DNA from: Hydra vulgaris
Lineage: Eukaryota; Cnidaria; Hydrozoa; Anthoathecata; Hydridae
DNA: 64,000 nucleotides
NCBI RefSeq assembly: GCF_038396675.1
Contig: NC_088922.1
Coordinates: forward strand, 64,471,501-64,535,500
Direction of reading: 5' to 3'
Part shown: positions 10,838-22,242 of the stretch, one piece after another
How positions within the stretch are numbered: the stretch's first letter is position 1
Layout of the letters: each line of letters begins with the position of its first letter
Notes under the pieces: model-generated
Told to the model about the DNA's origin: nothing
Databases searched by the model: none
Seen by the model: the letters and a program-made list of their open reading frames with translations, nothing else
Program-made: the position numbers and the translations under genes

Positions 10838-12416
10838 AGGGGAGATCAGGGCTAGTTGCAACACAATTTGTAAAACTATATTTATTTCTAATAATTTTAA
10901 TTTTTTCAAAAAGTTTTGCAAGGTTGATAAAAAGATCTTGGTAACATATTATTCCAGCATTGATAAGTATAATATAAAACTTAGATATAAGTAAAAATGT
11001 TGCAACTTACCCAACGTCAAAACAGTGAACATAATAAGTTGTGACACAGATTATAACAGGGATTCAAAATTTTTAAATATGAATTTAAATTATGAACAAA
11101 AATGTTTAAATTGATATAACACTTCATTCCAACTTGAAGCAAGCTGTTTAACCTTGAAATTTTTAATGACTAAGGAAGATAATTTACTCAAGATACACAT
11201 TGCTTATAGTTAAATGAAACTTCAGCTAAATATAGCTTCTTTTAAAGAAATAGAAATAAAATAGAAATAAAATAGAAAAAAAAATATATCACCCCCTCCC
11301 CAACAACAACAACAACAAATAATAACATGATTTTCAGTTCTTTTAAAAAAAAACCCTGTTTTTTTTCAACCCAGATCTCAATATATTAATAATATTTCCT
11401 GAACTTCTTTTAGTTAAACTGAATAAGTCTGTCATTCAAATTCTTTGAAGGTTTGTGGTGTAAATCATGTTCAATTGGCTTTACCAAAATCACCGATAAA
11501 AGACAGATCATGTCAAACATTTCTCTTAAAACCTACAATTGTCTAGTTCATAAAAATTTTAATAATATATATGTGTGACTTTTTGCAGCTATCTTTTAAT
11601 GTAAAACATGAACAAAAAATGATAAAATAATTATAATATAGTTAGTAAAACTCGTTCTAAAAAGTAAGAGAATTTAAAATATTTTCATATTGCTGAAAGT
11701 TTTTGACAAAGTATCTTAAACAAGTTGTGCTTTATTTTTTGTGGCTGTCACTACTGCAACTAATTCTATTTTGGCATAGTGATGCAACTATAGCATAAAA
11801 GTTATCATCAATTTTCCATATAGTAGTACTTGAACAAGATACACATAAAAATTATGTTTATTGGGTATGCATATTTTTAACTTTACATAGGGGTAATGTA
11901 ACAACCGCAACTATATGGAATGACCCAGTAGATAAATTTATCTTTATTATTATAAAATAGTTATTAGAATTTGTCTAAGGTTTTCATTGATTCATTTTCT
12001 TTTCATTTTTATAATAAAAAAGTCCATTATTTTGAAATATTTTTAGAAAAGCGTGTAAAATCAATAAAACCTGCAGTTATATTGTGATTCAACATTAGCT
12101 TTTTGTATTATTTTAGTAACATACTTCATAGCATACAGTAAAACCCAAAAAAACTTTAAAAAAATTAGAATTTTATATAGAAAAAAAATTTATAAATATC
12201 TTTTGAAATTTTTAATTTATTACTATAAGTTTTTATATTCAATGTGTTATTATTAGTTATTTGATGTAATATATATTATATATTACATAAATTTTAGTTA
12301 TTAAATTATATTTATTTAAATTTATGTAAATAAATTTAGAAATATTATATAAAACTCATCCTTTAAAGGACATTGTTGCAACTTATCCTGTTGCAATTAG
12401 CTTCAGTCTCCCCTTA
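10838..12416. mobile_element. TIR element without recognised gene
   Basis: The left end GGGGAGATCAGGGCTAGTTGC pairs with the right end, which reads GGGGAGACTGAAGCTAATTGC on the minus strand. TTA flanks both sides. A second pair of GTTGCAAC words lies just inside. No transposase frame was found in the interior, so this is a non-autonomous or decayed copy. It contains the block shared with 7555-8020 and is followed directly by a (TA)n tract. Confidence 0.55.

Positions 12417-12419
<3 letters not shown>

Positions 12420-12462
<43 letters not shown>
12420..12462. repeat. (TA)n microsatellite
   Basis: About 20 uninterrupted TA units immediately next to the end of the 10838-12416 element. Confidence 0.95.
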
Positions 12463-12464
<2 letters not shown>

Positions 12465-13620
12465 CAAACAATAATAATTTTTTACTTTTAGAAAGTTAAA
12501 CAAAAATAAAAATATTACAAACAAAATATATTACTTGTTGCAAAAAAAAAAAAAAAAAAAGTTTCAAGTTAATTACTTTACCAGCACTTTTTTGTGTGAC
12601 AAACTAAGATTTAAGTTTTTATGTACCATTTGTTAAAAAATATATACCGTTGCGCTTTCACTTGCCTTATGACAAAAAGGTTAAACATGTGCTTTATAAA
12701 CTTTTTTGATGCTGTGTTATAACATGTTTACAAGAATTTTAAATAACTTTTTTATCAAAGTTTTTCTAAATTATAAAAATATCTCTGTTTTCACTTTTTT
12801 GATATTGCTCAATCTGTAAATCATATAAAGCTGATTTAAATTTTATAAAGTTTTATTTTTCTTAACTATTATTTTTCTTATAAATGTAAACAAGAAAATA
12901 AGAATTAAAAAGACATCGCAAAGCTAAATAATTAATTAAATAAATGCTATAATTAATTAAATAAAAAACTACTATTGATATAACTCTGTTACTAATTTCT
13001 CAATACAATATCAAGGGAGTTTTGATAACCTTGTTATAATATATGAAGATAAATTATCAAGTATATTTATTCTTGATAACAAGGCATATCTAAACTCTCT
13101 CAAAATATTATTAAAAAAAAAATAATAATAGAGTTACATCCGTAGAAGTTTTTTTATTTATAAAAAAATGAACTCTTTATAAAATGTCATTCAAAGTTTG
13201 TAATAATTAATGGTTTTTCTTTTTTGTTGTTGTTGATAAAATCAATCATAACAAAACAAACAAACAAAAAATTAAAATATCAAAAGTGGCGCTAATATTA
13301 AATAAAATTTAATGTGTTCTGTTTTTTAGCTAATATTTTTTTGTTTTGTTTTTTATTTATATTTTATAAATTTTACAATTACTTTTGTTATTGTTTGTTA
13401 TGAGAAATTGTCTAAATAAATATTCTTGCACTTGCAAGATGAAAAAGAAAAGTTTTTTTATTAAATTTCTTTTATGATTTTTTTTTTTTTATGTGTCATA
13501 AAACATCTTTTTTTTTCTTTTTGTTAAACATTTTTGATGGAAAAGTTAGTTTAATAAAAATAAAAGTTTTTTTGTTTTTTCTTAACTTATTACATTTGTA
13601 TATAGTTTTTTATATAATTG
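12463..13620. other. AT-rich stretch without recognised gene
   Basis: Contains an A20 run near 12541-12560 and weak self-complementary patches at about 12980-13125, but no coding sequence or element ends were seen. If the ADISSP-like gene has an upstream exon or promoter it should be here or further left; I could not identify one. Confidence 0.4.
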
Positions 13621-13625
13621 TCGTT

Positions 13626-13800
<175 letters not shown>

Positions 13801-13938
13801 GATAAATAACATTCAAGTTTTTTCACTTAATGTAATAATATATCTAATCTCATTTTTTGATCATTATTTTCGATTTATATACACATAGTATGCATAACAT
13901 ATATTCATTTATAAACATATAGTTGTATTTTTTTTTTT

Positions 13939-14197
13939 ATGAAATATACGATTAGTTTTATATTACTTTTTTTAAATGAAGGAAGAAGAGTTAATTTTAC
14001 AGAAGATGTGAAGCCTTTAAAAACTGATTTACTTTGTTGCCAGATTAAGAATAATCATGGAGAGGTCAACTTGGGAATTCTATCTCTTAATCACTCATAC
14101 ATGTCTGAGATAGATTTACAGTTTCAGTCAGAAGGCAGTGTTTCTGTGGTGTTGGCAAATAAAAGTACTTTGAAAGTCATATCATTTAACCCGAGAG
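13939..14197 (+). CDS. ADISSP: ADISSP/C20orf27-like protein, 5' recognised exon
   Basis: Coding exon of a small protein of the UPF0687/C20orf27 family (adipose-secreted signalling protein in mammals; cellular role in cnidarians unknown). The frame gives RVNFTEDVKP then NHGEVNLGILSLNHSYMSEI, which lines up by eye with the vertebrate protein after its conserved V-x-F-x-E start. It ends at GAGAG/GTAACT, a good 5' splice site, in phase 1. The ATG at 13939 is in frame, but the T-rich run before GAAG at 13981 could instead be a 3' splice site, so the true start is open; vertebrate homologues carry about 30 more residues upstream. A stem-loop (14209-14240) follows the donor. The call is from memory of the family. 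Confidence 0.7.
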
Positions 14198-15238
14198 GTA
14201 ACTATTACTTTTTTTCAGAGCCTTATATGGCTCTGAAAAAGGTACAGTTGGAAGAGAAGAATTCTTAGTTAATTATAGCAATTTCAAAAATTAATAAAAT
14301 AACCTCATCAAATTTTTAAGGTTTAAGTTTTAACAATTTAAGTTTTAAAGAAGAAAAATGATTTTACATTCTTATTTGCTTGTTAAAAACATTTTAAAAA
14401 CTGCTAGTAATTAGTTTTATTAGACAATCGTTTTATGAAACACTACTTAAAAAATTATTAATGTTACATAAAACAAGATTTTTACAAAATATATTTATTT
14501 TTTAATAGTTCCTGTATAATGTTACTTTTATATTTATAATAATACAATCTATATATAATTCTTAAAGAAAAAAAAGTGCAAACGTGCAATTAGTAATTTT
14601 AAATTTATTTATAAATCATTCATTCATTAATTGCAGTTTGCACCAAAAACTTACAAGAAAATAAATTAAAAAATTTAGAAAAAAAAAGAGACTACTCTCG
14701 GGTGCCTAATACAAGGGAATGGGTGGTTGGTAATAAACAGGGTGTGGGGGATTTTAGTTTATATCTAATAAATGGGGAGGTCTAAATAAAAGGGTGGGTG
14801 GATATTTTTGCAGAACGCGAATAAAAAAGTTTTAATTCTAGTGTGGCTTGCTGTCAAATGCGCATTTTTTAACAGAAATTTCATCATAAATAGTAAGAGA
14901 AATAAATCTCATTATTGACAAATTGAGATTTTAAAAAAGATTGACGATTTTTAAAGCCTGATTACACTGAAAGTTTTTATTTCTATCAGTGACAATTCTA
15001 AACATTTTTTTTTTAGTTTTAAAATATATTTTTTTTTATTGATAAAAAGTAAAATTTAGTAATTAAGGAGGTCTTAATAAGCTTGGGGTGGTGGGAAAAG
15101 TTTGAGAAAGCTAATAAATGTACTTCCTCTTCAGTGTATGAAGCAGCTAAGTGTTAATGCAATTGAAAGAAAAAATGTTCTTTAGTTAAATACAGCAATT
15201 ATTATATATTACAATTACTATTTTTATGAAAGTAGTAA

Positions 15239-15280
15239 TCAAATAAGAACATTATCATTTATGATAATGTTCTTATTTGA
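15239..15280. repeat. near-perfect inverted repeat, 2-base spacer
   Basis: Twenty-base arms (TCAAATAAGAACATTATCAT and its reverse complement) separated by TT. Confidence 0.95.
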
Positions 15281-15380
15281 TTTTCACCACTAGTAAAATG
15301 AAGTAATATAAATAAGTGAAGCAAAAAATGAATAGATTTAATATCTGTAGTTTACGTCATTTATAATATTCATCAACATA

Positions 15381-15725
15381 TCATAAAACTATTTAAAAGC
15401 TTTTTCAAAATTTAATTAGTTTAATGAAATTTTAGTATACCCTCAGATGGGGTAATATGGCTACCATGGGGTAATATGCCCAGTTTAGCATATTTATCAG
15501 TTTTTTGCTAAAATATGCTATAGTTTTAAAGATGCAGTGTCCCACTCTATAAATGTAGAGTGGGACACTGCATCTTTAAAACTTTAGCATATTTTACCAA
15601 AAAACTGATAAATATGCTAAACTGGGCATATTACCCCACGGTAGCCATATTACCCCATCTGACGGTATACTAAAATTTCATTAAACTAATTAAATTTTGA
15701 AAAAGCTTTTAAAGTAGTTTTATGA
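15381..15725. repeat. 345 bp inverted repeat (hairpin) with 6-base spacer
   Basis: Arms 15381-15549 and 15556-15725 are nearly identical in inverted orientation, with only a few mismatches and single-base indels; the spacer is TAAATG. Each arm carries, about 60 bases from its outer edge, the end sequence of the surrounding pogo-like element (GATGGGGTAATATGGC). The outer 55-60 bases are therefore flanking sequence copied in inverted form. No coding content. Similar short-spacer palindromes occur elsewhere in the window. Confidence 0.9.
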
Positions 15726-16792
15726 CACTGCATCTTCTACACTCTACTTTTTATAGTAAATGTTAATCTGACATTTTAATGTCTGTTACAAAAAAATTAA
15801 AATAATTATACTCTGTTTTGCACGTCAGTTTTTAAATGTTTTCTCAGATTTAAAAAATGCTAACTATTGCTAAGCAAGTATTTAGCCAAAATTTATTCCA
15901 GACCTCTATAAGCTACTTAGGTAAATGCATTTTTAAGCTCAAAGCATTTACCTTTAAGGTAAATAGGGTAAATGGGCTTTTTTAAATTTTTGGGTAATAT
16001 TGCACTTATTGATTTGGTTGATCAATTTATCAAATTTGTCAAATTTTTTTTAAAAATCGGTTGCAAAATGCCATACACATACAAACCAAAGAAAGGTTAT
16101 GCACACAGTAACTACCCCATAGAGCGATTGTACCAGACTATTAAGGCCATTATAAAGATTGAGATGCCTTTGCAGTTTTTTAGGATTTTATTGTATTTAT
16201 ATTTTGAACTTTGTTTTAAAAAATCTAGTTTTAGGATTTAAAACATACTTCCTTTAATTTCATAAACATGTATTACAATGTTTTGTTGTTTAAATTTTAT
16301 TTTAAAATTAGGTTTTTTTGTTAAATGGCCTAACTACACTATATTCTGATTTTTCAAAACTAAATTTTACTAAATAAACTTTAGTTAAAGTTTTAAAGCC
16401 ACGTTACTGATTTTCACATATAATGTGCATCTTGTATGAGTAATTCTTAAATTTCACAAATTTATAGCTCTTATTATTTTTTTTGTATTTTATTTGATAA
16501 TCTAGTTTTTTGACTTTCATTAATTTCTTAAACAATTATTGCAATGTTTTCTTGTTCAAATTAGGTTTTTTGTTAAGTGGACAAATCACCCCATTTTTGA
16601 ATTTTTCAAAACTGATTTTTATTAATAAGTTGTGGTTAAAGTTTTAAAGCTATATTGCTGATTTTCACATATAATGTGCATCTTGTAGGAGTAATTGAAT
16701 AAAATCTATAAGTTTATAGTTCTTGTATTTTTCAAATTATTTTAAAAAAATGGTCAAAATGTGGCCATATTACCCCATCTGGCGGTGTGCAT
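15441..16792 (+). mobile_element. pogo-like DNA transposon, decayed
   Basis: Left end CCCTCAGATGGGGTAATATGGC after TA; right end near 16762-16790 reads, on the minus strand, CCGCCAGATGGGGTAATATGGCC. Inside is the fold-back segment (15381-15725 overlaps the left end) and the N-terminal part of a pogo-type transposase at about 16066-16180. Two tandem related blocks (about 16290-16450 and 16530-16700) share words such as TTTTCACATATAATGTGCATCTTGTA, a duplication inside the element. No DDE domain was found. Confidence 0.6.
15972..16241 (+). pseudogene. pogo-type transposase N-terminal fragment
   Basis: From the second methionine (about 16069) the frame reads MPYTYKPKKGYAHSNYPIER then LYQTIKAIIKIEMPLQ. 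This resembles the opening of pogo-family transposases, where a short basic lead is followed by a pipsqueak HTH that begins x-Y-x-x-x-x-L-x-x-A-I-x-x-V-x-x-G-x-M-S-L. The similarity stops after MPLQ, so the gene is truncated. It lies between pogo-like ends. Confidence 0.45.
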
Positions 16793-16801
16793 TTCCAAAT
16801 T

Positions 16802-16857
16802 ATTTGGTTTGACATGGTTTGACAAATAATTATTTGTCAAACCTTGTCAAACCAAAT
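16802..16857. repeat. short-spacer inverted repeat
   Basis: Arms with GGTTTGACA repeated twice each (ATTTGGTTTGACA, GGTTTGACAAATA) pair with their complements across a spacer of about 2 bases. Lies just outside the right end of the pogo-like element. Confidence 0.9.
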
Positions 16858-16936
16858 GTTTTTTAATTCATTTTAGGAGGTTAAAATAGCAATTTCAGTC
16901 ATTTTAAGCGTCATTGATTGGCTGGTATTTTCCACA

Positions 16937-17056
<120 letters not shown>

Positions 17057-17410
17057 TAATAATTTTGTAAAGAAATGATAATATATCATTTCCTTTGCAG
17101 AAAAGATAATAATTATCATTTTAGACTTTTCTGCTAAGGAAACAATATATTATCATTTATTTAAAAAAAATGCATAATTTGAGACTTTACTGCAAAGAAA
17201 ATGATATTTTTAACTAAATATGTAAAAAAGGAAATTCTATAAAAAATTTTGTTAAAAAAAATTTATTTTAATGTTTATTATAAAATGATTATTTTTTTTG
17301 CATTATATATATTTTGATATTATTTTAAAAAATTGACCCTTTCATTGCTGCACATACAAGTTTTGGCATAAGTTTGATTAGTTTATCTAAATAAATTGGG
17401 AAATATCTTT

Positions 17411-17493
17411 TCACACATGTTGTAAAATTGACCACAAATGAGTTGTTAATGAAGGATACTGATTATCTTCAGCCTTTAATGTTTTGTAGGGAT
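17411..17493 (-). pseudogene. Tc1-like transposase, part downstream of the hAT insertion
   Basis: Minus-strand frame reading PYKTLKAEDNQYPSLTTHLW. It continues in the same frame from the fragment at 20202-20384 once the hAT element and one copy of its 8-base target duplication are removed: GHP-Y then KTLKAEDN, the basic hook and start of the second HTH of Tc1 transposases (usual form G-R-P-R-K-T-T-x-x-E-D). It becomes unreadable beyond about 17411. Confidence 0.65.
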
Positions 17494-20201
17494 TAGGGAT
17501 GGCAAAAATCCCGGAAATTCTCAATCCCGGGATTTCGGGATTACAAATTTGTCCCCGGGAAATCCCGGGATTGAACGAAAAACTTACAATCATAGAAGAT
17601 AAAGCCTGCGAAGAACTTTTAATTATCAAACACTATTATATGAATTATTTAACTGATGAAGTAAAGTAATTTAAACTATAAATAACACCTTTAAACGATA
17701 ACACAAAATAACAATGTTTTAAAATAATATAAGTATACATTAATATAAAAGAGTTATAATTCGTTTTGAAAGCTCCACCTTAAAAAACTCAAAGCGTCCA
17801 TCATTTCATCGTTTAATCGTGTTCGATTTTTAGAGCATAAAAACCCAGCGGCTGAGAATGCTCGTTCAGACTCTACACTTGTTGGTCGTATAGATAGAAT
17901 ATAGTTATACACTTTTTGAATGTGATCACCTCTTGTGCCACCACTTTCAAATAAAAACATTTCTTTTTCAATCTTAGAAGTTATACTTTCTACCCTTATA
18001 GGTGTTGTTCGTATAGCTATCAATCCTTTTTCCATAACTTCGTTTAATTGTTCACTAATTGTTTTGACTTTCTTATCACCTTCGTCGCTTCTTAAAACCT
18101 GGTTTAGCTGAACATCACAACTGCTGTCTGCTGCTGATGCTATATCTGCGGGATGAAAACGCTTTATCATGCTTACTATAATCTTTTTATTTTGATTACT
18201 TGTATTTGGTACAAAAACATCTGTGATTTTCGTTGATGTAACCTGGCCATTATGAAGATAATAAACTAAGCTACTTAATGGTGTTCTCCTCTCTTTAATT
18301 CGGTGACTCAAAGCAGCATACAGTTTATTCCCGATTTCAGATTTTTATTGTTTTATTTTGGTCAACATAAACTCTAATGCAATGTCAGCTGTAATTAAAG
18401 TTGCGTCTCGTCGACAAAGTGCTTCCACAGTGGCTTTAACAGGAGTCAAAAGTGCTACTAAATCAGATACAATTTTATATTCATTTTCGTCCATCTTAAT
18501 TGAATCGTCAATTTTGGAATCCAATTCTAAATCTAAAAATGCCTTTTTAACACAATATTTTAATTTGTCAAATCTTTCAAGCATAAGCAATAAGCTGCTC
18601 CATCGGGTTTTACAATCCATAATCAAATGGATGACTTTTCCAAACTCAATTTTTACGTACTTTTGTAAATAATTTTCATTTTTGGTTGGGGACTTTTTAA
18701 AGATTTTTACAATTTTCCTGACCTTTGTTATAACAGGTCCAAAAACTTGGTGTTTAATAGTAACCTCAGAGGTTTCATTAAACAAAAATGAATTATTTGA
18801 ATCTTGAATATAATCTTCCTCTTCAGAAGCATAGTCATTAATACAATCATTATCTTTTTCTTCATCATTGTGGTTCTCTAAACTTGCAAAGGTAGTGTGC
18901 TCATCATCTAAAATTTCATCGATTTCCAAGTAATTGGGGTCATTTTTATAAAGAACTGATATTACTGCCAGCTGTAGAGCGTGGGCAAAGCATAGTTGTT
19001 GATCACTTTCTATAATTTTTCCAAGTTTCTTCATGACGCTTGCACCATCCGTGGTAATACCAATAATATCGTCCTCAAGTTTTATTTTAAAATTGTTGAG
19101 TCTTTCGTTTAGAAGTGAAACGCACTTTTCTGCTGGCATAGATCCTAAAATGCGAATCAAACCTAAATTCCAATAACTTTTCAACTCGTGTACGTTCACA
19201 TTCATGTATCTGCAGTTTCCAAAAGAAGTCCACTCATCAAGCGTTAAGGAAAACTTGAAGCCTCTTGATATTTGATCAATTATTTCCTTTATAACTAGTT
19301 CTTTAACCTGTTCATAGTAGTCTAACACCATTTTTCGAATAGTGTTTCGTGATTTTGGGACATTTTTAAAGCCTCGTGCAACTAACCCAGCTCGTATATC
19401 AGAAGAGTTGCAAATTGTATTAAATGATATACCATCTTTTGCTGCCATACGGGCAAATACTTCAGGTAGGCATTCATCTTTTTTCGATGTTGTTGTAAAA
19501 TAACTTGTGATTTTCGGTTTTTTATTTTTCGGTTCTAATAATTCTTTTGAAGTTGAAGGTGTCGTGGATAAACTTGATTCCTGCGATGTTAATTTAATTT
19601 TATGTATGGAAAGTAAATGGGTATGAAGACCTTTCGTTGAACCACCAGCAATTTTTAATATTTTTTTGCATGTAATTACTTTGCATAAGGCTGTTTCATC
19701 TGCTCCTTTTAAAAAATGTTTCCATATGAGATTTATGCTGTTGAATTCAGCGTAGTTAGTCATGATATTAGGCTAATTTCTATCTTATTGAAAAAAAAAA
19801 GTTATATTTTAAGCTATTTATTGACTAATTATCTTTATTCATAATTCAAAATGAACTTATGTGAAAACAATTATACTTCGAATTAATAAATAAAGTTTAT
19901 TTAATATACCTTCCGTATTTGATAACTTTTAATGTTAAAGAACTTGTGACAATCACGCCAACGTTAAGAATTTAAAAAATAAAAGGAAAACATTGCATGG
20001 AGAATAAGCAGCTCAACAAATTTTATAGCGAAAATTTAGACATTTTAAATAAATTAATTAAGTTTAATCAATTTTTGTTTTTATTTATTGTTTATTACAA
20101 TCCCGAAATCCCGGGAAATTTTAGAGACTAATCCCGGGATTTCGGGATCATGAATTTGTCTGTAATCCCAGGATTTCGGGATCCCGGGATTGCCATCCCT
20201 A
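17494..20201 (-). mobile_element. hAT transposon, almost intact
   Basis: Ends are TAGGGATGGCAA and its reverse complement TTGCCATCCCTA, with an exact 8-base target duplication GTAGGGAT at 17486-17493 and 20202-20209. Total 2708 bp. Both subterminal regions carry several copies of palindromic words such as ATCCCGGGATT and TTTCGGGAT, the type of repeat that hAT transposases often bind. The transposase fills most of the interior, with only one in-frame stop. It has inserted into a Tc1-like transposase gene inside an intron of the ADISSP-like gene. Confidence 0.93.
17754..19763 (-). pseudogene. hAT transposase (BED finger, DDE/RNase H, C-terminal dimerisation), one internal stop
   Basis: About 668 codons from the ATG at 19763 with one TAA (18345-18347) after FMLTKIKQ; the same frame then continues KSEIGNKLYAAL to the end at 17754. 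Residues of about 14-55 hold a BED-like zinc finger (C-x6-C, then H-x4-H in THLLSIHK). Then TLDEWTS (first Asp), GITTDGASVMKK (second Asp), CFAHALQL (C-H-A insertion block), and near the C-terminus SVESERAFSAAGF with the catalytic Glu, followed by RTRLNDEMMDALSFL. All catalytic residues are present. The single stop could be a true nonsense mutation or a sequence error. Alternatives within the domesticated ZBED family are less likely given the intact TIRs and target duplication. Confidence 0.9.
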
Positions 20202-20384
20202 GTAGGGATGTCCACTTTTTTTCCTATCTTTATTTGAACCAGTACATTTCAACCGACAAATAGTATTACTCACTGTTGGTTGCTGTATTTTCAACAATTT
20301 TTGAATATATCTGGTAGAATGACCATTATTTGCTAAAGTGACAATTGCAGAACATGTTTCCAGTGACAAATTGTTTTTCTTTGA
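20202..20384 (-). pseudogene. Tc1-like transposase N-terminal HTH, split by the hAT
   Basis: Starts MSKKNNLSLETCSAIVTLAN and continues RYIQKLLKIQQPTVSNTICR, the paired-like first HTH of Tc1 transposases, then GSNKDRKKSGHPY where it meets the hAT target duplication. The upstream in-frame residues back to 20426 are less likely coding. Its continuation is at 17411-17493. Confidence 0.65.
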
Positions 20385-20539
20385 CATTTTATAATATTTT
20401 CTTACTTTACATCTAAAAATAATCAAAATTAGAAAGCGAAAACTTTTTTTTTTCTAAAAATAATACAAAACTGGTCTTTAATTATACTTTCACTAAATAG
20501 ATAAATAGTTTTAAGATTTCTTGATTTAACAAGCTAACA

Positions 20540-20808
20540 AGTAACATGGATGGTCATACTTAAGTTAGTCTGCGCTATTTAAAAAATTCATTTTTTTCTG
20601 CTATTTAAATTAAAATAAAAATAGCAAAAAGAATACTTTGAATAAATACTAATTTTAGAAAAAGGCCACATTTCATAAAAGTTGAACAAATGAGCAAAAA
20701 AGGTTTGTTGCTCTTTTATTTTTTTGGCAAGCGCTTTTTTATGTGCTTGCCAAAGTTTTTGCGGGCATATAGGCGAGTGCAAAAATAGTGGTTAAACAGA
20801 GAAGACTG
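20540..20808. repeat. MITE-like dispersed repeat, copy of the one at 57168-57365
   Basis: Shares with the 57 kb copy the words CTGCTATTTAAATTAAAATA, ATAGCAAAAAGAAT and a right end of the form AAACAGAGAAGACTGG (AAACGGAGAACCCTGG in the other). The left edge is not clear here. Confidence 0.45.
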
Positions 20809-20995
20809 GATTTATAAAGCAATAATAAAAATTTGCTTTATCATAAAAAATTTGGTGTAAAACTGATTACCGTGTTTTATGATTAAAAAAACCAAAAAAT
20901 GATTTTTTGAAATTTTTCGGTTTTTGCCTGCCCTAATAAAAATTTATATTTATAAATAAGAAATTAAAAAATTATATTAAATTTGATTCATCAAT

Positions 20996-21031
20996 AAAAA
21001 AATACTAAACTTGTTTAGTATTTTTTTATCG
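20996..21031. repeat. short inverted repeat
   Basis: AAAAAAATACTAAAC is followed directly by TTGTTTAGTATTTTTTT. Small perfect-stem hairpin, no known role. Confidence 0.7.
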
Positions 21032-21690
21032 TTGATATTTGAAATTTGTTGATTCGGTTTATTATGTTATGCGTGAAAAAGTTCAATGAAACTAATATTA
21101 AATTTAATTTATCTTTGAAAAATACTAGCTCATTTATTGGTTCAATTTATTATATTACTGGTAAAAAAAAATCAATTAAATTGGATTTTTTTGAAAAATA
21201 CAAATTTTGCAATCAACTAAATTTTACAAATTTTGAGCAAATTTATACAAAGATAAGAAAAACATATTTTTCATTATTCATTTTAAAAACGCATTAGTAC
21301 ATTTTAATTGGATTATTAAATGACTTTTAAACTTTTATTATTAGACTTTTAAACAATTTTATAATTTAATATCAGTTATTATAAATGAAAAACTATTAAA
21401 ATTTAATGTGACTGCAAACTTTTGCCAGGCAATATATACACACACACACACACATACACATATATATATACACTGACACATATACGCACGTTTATAATAC
21501 CGTGAGAAACTACAAACTTTAAACTACCTAATCTGCATAAATACATGTGTCATAAATGAATATTTATGACACTTGTAGTTGTTGGTTGTCCCAAAACATG
21601 TTGGAAGTTTTTGTTTTTTCAATTATTATAGTCGTGGTCTTATGCTATTTATTGATCATTGCTTTTATTACCTTCCACTTATATTTGTAG

Positions 21691-21911
21691 TTGAAGATAG
21701 TGGACACCATCTTATAATTCAGCTAGACTGTTTGGTTTTGGGAAAGCAATGCGAAACTTTAACATTTAACACGTCAAAAAAAAGTTCAACTCTCTCCATC
21801 AAATATCAGGTGATGAAAGCTGATGATGGAAAACCTTTGCTAAAGAATGGTGTGAAATTGTTAAAAATAATTAAAAATGATGATGACGAAGATAAAATAG
21901 ATAATGAATGA
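21691..21911 (+). CDS. ADISSP: ADISSP/C20orf27-like protein, last exon
   Basis: Acceptor ATATTTGTAG ends at 21690; the exon completes the split valine codon and reads EDSGHHLIIQLDCLVLGKQC, then YQVMKADDGKPLLKNGVKLL, and ends in an acidic tail (DDDEDKIDNE) at the TGA. The segment V-x-x-x-D-G-x-P-x-L-x-x-G-V-K and the acidic end match the C-terminus of C20orf27 proteins as I remember them. An AATAAA lies about 40 bases after the stop. The CLN3 start codon is 332 bases downstream. Confidence 0.75.
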
Positions 21912-22177
21912 CTTTAATTTTTACTTATTTTAAACATTAAAAAATTCCAATAAATATAAGTGTTGTTTAAAAATGTAAAACAACATATGTGTATATAAGC
22001 AATTTTTTTGTGCATGTATATGATGGTTTTTTGTTGTTTTTTGTGAAAACATACTTTAATAAATAGAATTGTTTTTTTATATTATGTTGTCACAATATTT
22101 TGTCAAAACGAAATAGATTTAATATCCATTATAATTTCATTTAATATTTAAGGTGATTTTATCATTGAACATTCTAA

Positions 22178-22190
22178 TTTCTTTTAAAAG
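22178..22190 (+). promoter_or_regulatory. candidate trans-splice acceptor before CLN3
   Basis: TTTCTTTTAAAAG lies 53 bases before the CLN3 ATG, with a modest pyrimidine tract. In an organism with spliced-leader addition this would be the natural acceptor. Weak on its own. Confidence 0.35.
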
Positions 22191-22242
22191 GTTAAAGTAC
22201 TTGAACAAATAATACAACAAACTAAACAAAGATTTTTCAATA

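Noticed and set aside
18358-18672. 104-residue plus-strand frame
   Set aside because: Antisense shadow of the hAT transposase.
21795-21840. CTGATGA and GAAA in the ADISSP-like last exon
   Set aside because: Only 2 bases separate the core strings, leaving no stem II; coding sequence explains them.
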